Source: Pseudomonadota bacterium
GTDB lineage: Bacteria > Pseudomonadota > Gammaproteobacteria > Xanthomonadales > Rhodanobacteraceae
NCBI GenBank assembly: GCA_023430685.1
Contig: JAEYZH010000046.1
Coordinates: 1-14,823 of the forward strand
DNA: 14,823 bases
Direction: 5' to 3'
Shown: in pieces, positions 1 through 5,705 of the stretch
Position numbering within the stretch: position 1 is the stretch's first letter
Layout of the letters: each line of letters starts with the position of its first letter
Translations under genes and position numbers: made by a program
Notes under the pieces: model-generated
Told to the model about the DNA's origin: nothing
The model's database searches: none
The model's input: only the letters and a program-made list of their open reading frames with translations

Positions 1-72
1 GATCTCCAGCACCAGCGCCGACTTGCGGCGCGCGGTCCAACGCTTGATCTCTTCTTCCATCACGGCACTCAT
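1..72 (-). CDS. Insertion-sequence-associated helper protein (DUF1153/IS3 orfA-like), N-terminal fragment
   Basis: Twenty-four codons run from an ATG at 72 to the left edge, so only the N-terminus is visible. The peptide begins MSAVMEEEIKRWTARRKSAL, and from memory this resembles small helix-turn-helix proteins (DUF1153-like) encoded beside transposases. Such proteins are thought to bind element DNA or assist transposition. An AGGAG motif lies about 6 nt upstream of the ATG on the minus strand and supports the start at 72. A second ATG at 60 (MEEEIKRW) is possible but has a poorer upstream sequence. The element would extend beyond the left edge, and its terminus may lie near 226-252. The family assignment rests on a short N-terminus, so it is moderate only. 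Whether the full gene is intact cannot be judged. Confidence 0.55.
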   Translation of the reverse strand, partial: MSAVMEEEIKRWTARRKSALVLEI

Positions 73-225
73 GGTGTCTCCTTCGTCAAAGGTAACACCT
101 GAGCAGGAATTCACTGGGTCATTACACGCTAGCGCGGCGTGCATCACTGAAAACAGGCGATGCTGATGTTCCAGATCCTGTTCGGCGAGGATCGCGTGCC
201 GGTCAATGTATGACATCAACCGCAG

Positions 226-252
226 TTACACAGTTCGTTTGACAGACCCTCC
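226..252. mobile_element. Possible insertion-sequence terminus
   Basis: On the minus strand this stretch reads GGAGGGTCTGTCAAACGAAC followed by TGTGTAA, which has the look of an IS terminal inverted repeat. It lies about 155 nt upstream of the start of the putative IS helper gene at 72, a plausible distance for an element end plus leader. The other end is outside the window, so neither the inverted repeat nor a target duplication can be confirmed. The 73-225 stretch between it and the gene holds no other coding signal. Confidence 0.3.
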
Positions 253-289
253 AAACCACCCGAACTGAAAGAAGCGAACGATCTCATGA

Positions 290-1657
290 TCAGTCCACAA
301 CCTTCCTCTGCGGCTGACTCAGTTTCCGCTTTTCACCAGACTTGCCAACTGCCCCGATGTAGTACCAATAGATCTTTCCAGATTGCGCCGAAGAATCTCG
401 CCACTCATACGCATTGATCGAATCCTTGCTCCCCTTCGCTTTGATCAACGACTCGTTCTGCAGCAGGAATGGCCCGTCTGCTCGTTCAGCCCGGAACACC
501 TGGTACCCATGGACTCCGCTGTCGTCCGCCACCGACCACTTGAGCAACGGCATGGCGTTGCTCGCCGAATCGCCGGCAGCAGAGCCTCGATCCACTCCGC
601 CGAGCACCGGTCTCGACAGACCTGAACCACTTCCGATCGAGGCTTCCCGTGCCGGTCCGATTGACGACTCTGCTTTCGGGTTCTTGCCCGCGCTATGCGT
701 GGGTTTTGCCTGCAGGACCCCCCAGATCGAAACCGCCAGCTTCTGCTTGAACTGAGGGAAGTCGACCGACAACGCTTTGCGCAAGGAACCCGCGGGCTCA
801 GACTCCGCGATTACAAGGTGAATCGCCTTGCAGCCTGGAGTTGCTGGTTCGCAGGCAACGATATCCGCACGGCCCTGCATGTCACCCAGATCGACGCTGC
901 CGACCTGGAAATCACGGCCGGTTCTGCTCTTCAGCTGGATCGTTGCTTCGCGCTTCTGCCCGGCAGGGACGATACCCAACCACACGGGATTCATCGCAGG
1001 CACGACCTCGCCCTGTATATCCGCCTTGACCGCGATCCAGGCCTCATCCTGCAGCGGATTGTCGAGTGCGACCTTCACGAATCCTTCAACCAAACCCCAT
1101 TCGGCGTCGTCTCGGACCTTCAGCTCAATCGTGTTGCCATCAATCACCTTTGCATTCAGCGCAGTCGGCGCCTCCAGCACACGCGTCACTAGGAACCGGT
1201 CCGAATCGTGGCTGTTCAGGTTCACTATTCGCGTGGCACCTGACGATCTGATTGAAACCGTGCCGAAGTCCACGCTCGGGCGAGGAGCGTCGAGAACACT
1301 CATTGCGAAGCCCGTCGCACTCGCAAAGTACGCCTTCTCGACCGCGTCGATCCGAGCGACACGAAAGAAACGCCTGACCTCGCCGGAATCGTTGCCGATG
1401 TCCATTTGCAGCTTCACATCCACCGATGATCCCGCAGGCACCTTGACCAGATCCTCTGATACCGAGTCCCGAGGATCGCTCGGAAGCACACGGAGGGTCA
1501 CGCCCTCGCTCCCCAAATTCCGGATGCGCAACTTGCAGTCGGTTGTACGGAATGCATAAACCTCTCCGAACGTGCAGTCCGCTACTTCCACTTTCTCGAC
1601 TGGCGTAGTGAGTGCCGCCTGTAAGCCCAGCAGCAGAAACACGGAGGCAATTCCCAT
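290..1657 (-). CDS. Exported DUF1573-like protein with C-terminal FN3-like domain
   Basis: A 455-residue protein starting at the ATG at 1657. Residues 1-17 (MGIASVFLLLGLQAALT) form a short hydrophobic export signal. Residues about 22-118, 125-215 and 218-315 look like three beta-sandwich repeats of the DUF1573/ASH type, with hallmarks such as VDFGTVSIRSSGATRIVNL at 129-147. A Gly/Ser/Ala-rich linker follows (about 316-368), then an FN3-like domain (369-455) with LLKWSVADDSGVHGYQVFRA at 371-390 and a Tyr-rich strand at 430-433. Such proteins are usually periplasmic or surface proteins; no catalytic motif is seen. The frame is open up to a GTG at 1717, but that extension would be encoded by the terminator hairpin, so it was rejected. 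An AAGGAA lies about 12 nt before the chosen ATG. Base composition is less GC-rich than the genes right of 3405. The exact role is unknown. Confidence 0.75.
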   Translation of the reverse strand: MGIASVFLLLGLQAALTTPVEKVEVADCTFGEVYAFRTTDCKLRIRNLGSEGVTLRVLPSDPRDSVSEDLVKVPAGSSVDVKLQMDIGNDSGEVRRFFRVARIDAVEKAYFASATGFAMSVLDAPRPSVDFGTVSIRSSGATRIVNLNSHDSDRFLVTRVLEAPTALNAKVIDGNTIELKVRDDAEWGLVEGFVKVALDNPLQDEAWIAVKADIQGEVVPAMNPVWLGIVPAGQKREATIQLKSRTGRDFQVGSVDLGDMQGRADIVACEPATPGCKAIHLVIAESEPAGSLRKALSVDFPQFKQKLAVSIWGVLQAKPTHSAGKNPKAESSIGPAREASIGSGSGLSRPVLGGVDRGSAAGDSASNAMPLLKWSVADDSGVHGYQVFRAERADGPFLLQNESLIKAKGSKDSINAYEWRDSSAQSGKIYWYYIGAVGKSGEKRKLSQPQRKVVD

Positions 1658-1685
1658 GGTTTGGCTCTTGTTCCTTCGATTGCTC

Positions 1686-1714
1686 AAAAAAAAGCCCGGC
1701 TTACGCCGGGCTTT
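1686..1714 (-). terminator. Rho-independent terminator after the small secreted gene
   Basis: A perfect 10-bp stem (1691-1700 with 1705-1714) closes a 4-nt loop. On the minus strand it is followed by an uninterrupted run of eight T (plus-strand A at 1686-1693, the first three read forming the end of the stem). It starts 26 nt beyond the stop codon at 1741 of the upstream gene and ends only 28 nt before the ATG at 1657 of the next gene in the same direction. It should therefore terminate most transcripts of the two upstream secreted genes and limit read-through into the DUF1573-like gene. Confidence 0.93.
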
Positions 1715-1740
1715 CACTGGAACTTTATGCCCGCCCTCGT

Positions 1741-2238
1741 TCAGAGGATCGAGAACTCCTGCAGAGTGACCGGCAGCGGAGTCGGCGTGGTGAACGTGAA
1801 GCTGCCTTCCGGAGCGGAAGCGTCCGACGGATTGCCCGACACAACGACGTAGTACGTCGTACCTGCCGTCAACGTGCCCACCGGGAACGAGCCCGTGGCG
1901 GCCGGGCCCGTCGCCGCCTGAAGCGGCGGAGCAGCCGAACCAGCGCAGTTCGTCAGCAGGAAGATGGCGAAGTTGAAGCCGGACGCCGTCACGTTGATAT
2001 CACCGGTAGCCTGGCCATCAGACACGAAATAGTAGATCGCATCTGCTGCGGGGCTCGGCAGCGGACCCATTGCGCCCACCTGATCGGTGTATTCCGGCGC
2101 AGAGGTATCACCCGTGTACGAGCCTGACGGGAAGATCTGCTCTGCAGTGGCGCAAGTCGTGCCACCAGGACCAGCAAGCGCGAACGTCGGGGCCGCCGCA
2201 AGAGCAAGAGCCGACAGAGCGAACGTAATCTTATTCAT
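1741..2238 (-). CDS. Small secreted protein with PPC-like beta-sandwich domain
   Basis: A 165-residue protein with a clear signal peptide (MNKITFALSALALAAAPTFA, predicted cleavage after Ala-22). The mature part resembles the bacterial pre-peptidase C-terminal (PPC) fold: DAIYYFVSDGQ at 66-76, GDINVTASGFNFAIFLL at 79-95 and LTAGTTYYVVVSG at 123-135 match the expected strand pattern. Cys-29 and Cys-98 could form a disulfide. There is no attached peptidase, so it stands alone and may bind a surface polymer or another protein. The C-terminus ends LPVTLQEFSIL. The start at 2238 was chosen because the signal peptide begins there and a GGAG lies 10 nt upstream; an ATG six codons earlier (2256) would add MWSDTS and has a worse context. 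It lies 42 nt after the neighbouring secreted gene and directly before a strong terminator, so the two form a transcription unit. The PPC assignment is by pattern only. Confidence 0.72.
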   Translation of the reverse strand: MNKITFALSALALAAAPTFALAGPGGTTCATAEQIFPSGSYTGDTSAPEYTDQVGAMGPLPSPAADAIYYFVSDGQATGDINVTASGFNFAIFLLTNCAGSAAPPLQAATGPAATGSFPVGTLTAGTTYYVVVSGNPSDASAPEGSFTFTTPTPLPVTLQEFSIL

Positions 2239-2280
2239 TGAAGTATCACTCCACATTGTCTAATGGGTTGCAGCAGCTTC

Positions 2281-3006
2281 TTAGAAGCCAATGAAGGTCT
2301 GACGGCGTGAATCAAACTGATCGAAGCCAACGGCCGTACCAGGGAATGCAGTCACGTACTGGGGCGTCGGCGACGCGAGGCCAAGGAACGCGGTGTCGAT
2401 GCCTACCGCCGCCGCGTTGTTCACGGTCTGCGCCGGAACCGTCGGCGTACCCTCGACGTTGTTGTTCACCCACAGTGCGATCGAACCCGCCGCCCCAACC
2501 TGCAGGTCGAACTCAATCACATTGACACCCGCTGCGAGCGGAGTGGAACCGGACAACACGCCGCTCGGGCGATCCGCGTCCTTCACGAAGTAGCCAAGGA
2601 AGTGGGCGCCGGCACCATCACCAAAAATCGACATCCAGATCGTCGCACCATTCGCGGCCGTGGCCGAAAAAACCTGCACGCCAGCGAGCAGGGACTGGTT
2701 CGCCAGCGTATTTACGTCCACGCTGAACTGTGCGCGATAACGCGGCTCGGCAGACGGCGTGTCATCCTGCACGGTCGCAAACGCTGCACCGCCAGCCCCT
2801 GCACTGATCGCGGAGTCCAGACGGCAAGACGTCGACGCAAAACCCGGCGTCGCAATGGCGAGCGTGCCTTGGAACGTCGGTGCCGCAGTCCACGCACCAC
2901 CGTTGGCAACATCCGGACCCGCCGGGCAGGTACCCGCCGCAGCCGAACCCACGTAGCCGAACGCACCGATCAGGGCCAGCGACAGCACTTTCATCTTGGT
3001 GTTCAT
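2281..3006 (-). CDS. Secreted beta-rich protein of unknown family
   Basis: A 241-residue protein with a typical Sec signal peptide (MNTKMKVLSLALIGAFGYVG, probable cleavage after Ala-24). The mature chain is rich in Gly, Ala, Thr and alternating hydrophobic residues, consistent with a jelly-roll or LamG-like fold: RYRAQFSVDVNTL at 89-101, NVIEFDLQVGAAGSIALWVN at 161-180 and FDQFDSRRQTFIGF at the C-terminus. Cys-27 and Cys-61 may pair. I do not recognise a named family and see no catalytic residues. The start is supported by a GGGAG about 8 nt upstream. It is the first gene after the promoter at 3099-3127 and is probably co-transcribed with the small PPC-like gene 42 nt downstream. Likely extracellular or periplasmic; a substrate- or surface-binding role is only a guess. 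Confidence 0.72.
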   Translation of the reverse strand: MNTKMKVLSLALIGAFGYVGSAAAGTCPAGPDVANGGAWTAAPTFQGTLAIATPGFASTSCRLDSAISAGAGGAAFATVQDDTPSAEPRYRAQFSVDVNTLANQSLLAGVQVFSATAANGATIWMSIFGDGAGAHFLGYFVKDADRPSGVLSGSTPLAAGVNVIEFDLQVGAAGSIALWVNNNVEGTPTVPAQTVNNAAAVGIDTAFLGLASPTPQYVTAFPGTAVGFDQFDSRRQTFIGF

Positions 3007-3072
3007 TGAGATATCTCCCAGAGTGTCTCGGGCGGGGTGGATCCCCAGTCCCCTTGGTTGAAATGCAACAAC

Positions 3073-3082
3073 TGGTTAACCA
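3073..3082. promoter_or_regulatory. TGGTTAACCA palindrome in the leader of the secreted operon
   Basis: A perfect 10-bp palindrome lies about 10-20 nt downstream of the predicted transcription start for the leftward promoter. Its AACCAAG half (3078-3084) also pairs with CTTGGTT at 3053-3059, so the transcript could form a 7-bp hairpin with an 18-nt loop. It could be a repressor site or an RNA structure. No specific regulator is recognised. Confidence 0.3.
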
Positions 3083-3098
3083 AGCCCGATCCCGGCGG

Positions 3099-3127
3099 AC
3101 GATAGTGAAGTGTAAACACCATGTCAA
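3099..3127 (-). promoter_or_regulatory. Sigma70-type promoter for the secreted-protein operon
   Basis: On the minus strand there is a perfect -35 TTGACA (3127-3122), a 17-bp spacer and a -10 TATCGT (3104-3099; four of six consensus positions). The predicted start near 3092 gives a leader of about 85 nt before the ATG at 3006. The spacing is ideal and the -35 is consensus, which stands out in a GC-rich background. Confidence 0.72.
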
Positions 3128-3144
3128 CACGGGTCGAACGTGGG

Positions 3145-3163
3145 CTTGGCCAGCCTTGGCCAG
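3145..3163. promoter_or_regulatory. Phased direct repeat of CTTGGCCAG, candidate activator site
   Basis: CTTGGCCAG occurs at 3145-3153 and again at 3155-3163, one 10-bp helical turn apart. Each copy contains the palindrome TGGCCA. The pair lies about 18-36 bp upstream of the -35 box of the leftward promoter, roughly -53 to -71 from the predicted start, where class I or II activators commonly bind. The regulator is unknown. Confidence 0.35.
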
Positions 3164-3346
3164 TTTCGAGACGGAATCCGCAGTCAGCGGATCCCGGTAC
3201 CCGGCTAGCGGCTCATTGCCCCTAGCCCACGCAGCTTCAAGACGCAGTCGCGTGCCGGAACCGGACACGCTGGCCGGAAAAAGTTCCCGAATGCCCCTCC
3301 GGGCTGGAAATCGGTCCGCAAAGCGGCGGCTTGCGCCGCGATCCCG

Positions 3347-3375
3347 TTGACCTTGCCCGGCCTGCCCCCGAGAAT
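3347..3375 (+). promoter_or_regulatory. Possible promoter for the GT2-DUF2304-GT4 genes
   Basis: TTGACC (3347-3352), a 17-bp spacer and GAGAAT (3370-3375) form a moderate sigma70-like promoter. Transcription would start near 3382, about 22 nt before the proposed TTG start at 3405, leaving a very short leader without a clear ribosome-binding site. Confidence 0.4.
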
Positions 3376-3404
3376 CGCGCCTCCCTCCGCCGGCACTCCT
3401 TATC

Positions 3405-4139
3405 TTGCACGATCCCGCATCCCGACGGTTGCGTCCCGCCGATTGCCTGGCGGTCATTCCCGCGCGCGACGAGGCGGCCACGGTCGGCGCGGTCGTCACG
3501 GGCGTGCGCGCGGCGCTCGGCTGCGAGGTGCTCGTGGTCGATGATGCGAGCACCGACGCGACCTCGGAACAGGCGCGCGCGGCGGGTGCGAAGGTGCTGC
3601 GGCTGCCGCTCGGGCTCGGCGCCTGGGGTGCGAGCCAGGCCGGGGTGCGCTACGCGCGCCGCAACGGGCACGCGGGGGTGCTGACCCTCGATGCGGACGG
3701 CCAGCACCTGCCCGAGTCCCTGCCCGCGCTGTTCGAGGCGCAGGTGCGCAACGATGCGAACGTCGTGATCGGCACCTGCATCGGTCGCCTCAGCCGCGCC
3801 AAGCGCCTGGCCTGGCGCTACCTGCGTGGCCTCACGGGCCTCGGCCTCACCGATTTCACCTCGGGCCTGCGCCTCTACGATGCGCGCGCCTGCGAGATCC
3901 TTGCGGGGCCGGAGGCGAGCCTGCTCGACTACCAGGATGTGGGCGTGCTGATGCTGTTGTCGAAGAATGGTTTGCGCATCGAGGAGACGCCGGTCCAGAT
4001 GCTGCCGCGACGCACGGGTCATTCGCGCGTGTTCGCCTCGTGGCCGGTGGTTGCACGCTACATGCTGCACACGACGGTGCTGTGCATCGCGCAGGTCGAC
4101 GCGGGCCGCCGCATGCGCCGGAGCCCGCGCGCGTGCTGA
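3405..4139 (+). CDS. GT2 family glycosyltransferase, polyprenyl-phosphate-sugar synthase-like
   Basis: A 244-residue GT-A-fold transferase of the dolichol-phosphate-mannose-synthase type. Family features are the N-terminal LAVIPARDEAATVGAVV (15-31), VLVVDDAST with the nucleotide-binding Asp pair at 46-47, and the metal-binding DADG at 96-99 followed by QHLPE. LTDFTSGLRLYDA (148-160) is the usual acceptor-loop region. Proteins of this class transfer a sugar from a nucleotide donor to a polyprenyl phosphate on the cytoplasmic face of the inner membrane. The C-terminus has only a modest hydrophobic stretch (about 214-230) and no tail of membrane helices, so membrane attachment may come from the next gene. 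No ATG fits: the frame opens after a stop at 3348-3350, and the only early candidates are TTG at 3405 and TTG at 3429, neither with a good ribosome site. The stop overlaps the next gene by 7 nt. The sugar is not predictable. Confidence 0.88.
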   Translation: MHDPASRRLRPADCLAVIPARDEAATVGAVVTGVRAALGCEVLVVDDASTDATSEQARAAGAKVLRLPLGLGAWGASQAGVRYARRNGHAGVLTLDADGQHLPESLPALFEAQVRNDANVVIGTCIGRLSRAKRLAWRYLRGLTGLGLTDFTSGLRLYDARACEILAGPEASLLDYQDVGVLMLLSKNGLRIEETPVQMLPRRTGHSRVFASWPVVARYMLHTTVLCIAQVDAGRRMRRSPRAC

Positions 4140-4513
4140 CCGGACAGATCACCTCGGCGATCCTCGGCGTCGCGCTCGCAGGCGCGATCCTGTTCCTCGT
4201 GCGCCGTGACCACCTGCACGGCCCGTACGCAGTTTGGTGGTTCGGCGTCGCCGCGGCGACCTTCGTGCTCGGCGTGTTCCCGGGCACCGTGGTCTGGCTT
4301 GGTCGCGCGACCGGCATCGGCTACGCGCCGGTGCTGCCGATCATCATCGGCCTCTCGCTGGTGCTGATCCGCCTGCTCAAGCTCGACGTCGACCGTTCCA
4401 AGCAGGAGCGCCGGATCCGGCGGCTCACGCAGAAGCTCGCGATCCTCGAGCAGGAGATCGAGCGCCTCGGCGGTCGCGCGGGCGACGGTGACGCCGACGA
4501 CGAGCAGGACTGA
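4133..4513 (+). CDS. DUF2304 membrane protein, partner of GT2
   Basis: A 126-residue protein with three hydrophobic segments (about 6-23, 34-56 and 63-82), followed by a charged coiled-coil-like tail at 88-113 (RSKQERRIRRLTQKLAILEQ). This architecture is typical of DUF2304, and DUF2304 genes are well known to sit directly beside GT2 polyprenyl-phosphate glycosyltransferases. The role is not established; a membrane anchor, a partner of the transferase or a lipid-linked-sugar translocation factor are usual suggestions. I chose the GTG at 4133, which overlaps the GT2 stop codon by 7 nt and has a GGAG 9 nt upstream. A longer open frame back to 4040 would add an Arg/His/Pro-rich stretch lying entirely inside GT2 and unlike the family. 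The overlap implies translational coupling with GT2. Confidence 0.85.
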   Translation: MLTGQITSAILGVALAGAILFLVRRDHLHGPYAVWWFGVAAATFVLGVFPGTVVWLGRATGIGYAPVLPIIIGLSLVLIRLLKLDVDRSKQERRIRRLTQKLAILEQEIERLGGRAGDGDADDEQD

Positions 4514-4562
4514 AGCGCGTGGCCGGTCTGACGCGGGCCCGCAAGACCCGACTGCCGTTCCG

Positions 4563-5705
4563 ATGACCGCCGCGATGCGGATCCTGCACATCGGCAAGTA
4601 CTACGCGCCCGAACGCGGCGGCATCGAGCGGTCGATGCAGGACCTCGCCGAAGCAAGCGTCGCGCGCGGGCATGACGTCGCCGTGCTCGTGCACCAGCGC
4701 GCGGGCACCTGGCGCAATTCGCGCGAACGCATCGCGGGCGTCGACGTGCACCGCGTCGGCTGCCTCGCCGCGCCGCTGTATACGCCGCTGAGCCCGGCGT
4801 TCCCGTTCGCGCTTGCGCGCGTACTCGCGTCGTTCCGGCCGCAGTTGCTGCACCTGCACCTGCCCAATCCTTCGGGGTTCGCGGCACTCGCGTCGGCGCG
4901 TGCGCGGCGACTGCCATGGGTCGTGCACTGGCATGCGGATGTCCCGCCCGATTCGGACGACTGGCGCCTGCGATTCGCCTACCGCGCGTACCGGCCCTTC
5001 GAGCAGGCGGTGCTGCGCCACGCGCGGGCGATCGTCGCGACTTCGAAACCCTATCTCGATGCGAGCATCGCGCTCGCGCGCTGGCATTCGAAGGTCGAGG
5101 TGGTGCCGCTCGGCATCGGTCCTGCACGCGATGCGGCCAGCCGCATCGCGTGGCCGGGCGCGGGCGGCCTGCGCCTGCTCGCGGTCGGGCGGCTCAGCCG
5201 GTACAAGGGTTTCGACGTGCTGCTCGCCGCGCTCGCGCGCACGCCACGCGCGAGCCTGCTGCTGGTGGGTGCGGGCGAGTGCGAGCGCGCGTTGCGCACG
5301 CAAGCGCGCTCGCTCGGGCTCGGCGCACGCGTCCACTTCGCCGGCGCACTCGACGACGCAGCGCTCGCGTCGGCCTTTGCATCGGCCGATGCATTCGTGC
5401 TGCCCTCGCTGGACCGCGGAGAAGCGTTCGGACTGGTGTTGCTCGAGGCGATGCGGGCCGGCCTCGCGGTGGTCGCGACCTCGATACCGGGCTCGGGAAC
5501 CGGCTTCGTCATCGAGGACGAGGACAGTGGACTGCTGGTTCCACCCGGCGACGCCGCCGCGCTCGCGCACGCGATCGACCGCCTCGCGGATGCGGGCCTG
5601 CGCATGCGCCTCGGTCGCGCGGCGCAGGCGCGCTGGGCCTCGCAGTTCACGCTCGAGCGCGAAGACGATCGCATCGAGCGGATCTACCGCACCTGCATCG
5701 GCTGA
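4563..5705 (+). CDS. GT4 family glycosyltransferase
   Basis: A 380-residue GT-B-fold transferase, normal length for GT4. The N-terminal domain starts MRILHIGKYYAPERGGIERS (5-24) with the Gly-Gly loop typical of the family, and has HLHLPNPSGFAAL at 97-109. The C-terminal domain has the donor-site motif LLAVGRLSRYKGFDVLLAAL (205-224) with Arg-210 and Lys-215, and EAFGLVLLE (287-295), which carries the paired Glu residues of the E-x7-E signature. It should move a sugar from a nucleotide donor to a growing glycan on the cytoplasmic side; donor and acceptor cannot be read. It follows DUF2304 by 49 nt and is probably in the same operon. The frame is open further upstream to 4488, but the ATG at 4563 (or 4575) fits the family start; no strong ribosome site is visible. 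Its last 22 nt overlap the convergent B2 gene. Confidence 0.9.
   Translation: MTAAMRILHIGKYYAPERGGIERSMQDLAEASVARGHDVAVLVHQRAGTWRNSRERIAGVDVHRVGCLAAPLYTPLSPAFPFALARVLASFRPQLLHLHLPNPSGFAALASARARRLPWVVHWHADVPPDSDDWRLRFAYRAYRPFEQAVLRHARAIVATSKPYLDASIALARWHSKVEVVPLGIGPARDAASRIAWPGAGGLRLLAVGRLSRYKGFDVLLAALARTPRASLLLVGAGECERALRTQARSLGLGARVHFAGALDDAALASAFASADAFVLPSLDRGEAFGLVLLEAMRAGLAVVATSIPGSGTGFVIEDEDSGLLVPPGDAAALAHAIDRLADAGLRMRLGRAAQARWASQFTLEREDDRIERIYRTCIG

Larger units (their letters stand above)
3007..3404. other. Divergent intergenic region
   Basis: About 400 bp between divergent genes with no convincing coding sequence. It contains a strong sigma70-like promoter reading left (3099-3127), a TGGCCA direct repeat upstream of it (3145-3163), a TGGTTAACCA palindrome in its leader (3073-3082), a short GC hairpin GCGGCG/CGCCGC (3323-3328 with 3334-3339) and a weaker promoter reading right (3347-3375). 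The base composition changes within it, from the moderate G+C of the secreted genes to the very high G+C of the glycosyltransferase genes. Confidence 0.7.

Noticed and set aside
1658..1717. GTG at 1717 as the start of the DUF1573-like protein
   Set aside because: The extra residues (MKARRKPGFF and following) are simply the translation of the terminator hairpin and its T-tract. The ATG at 1657 begins a proper export signal.
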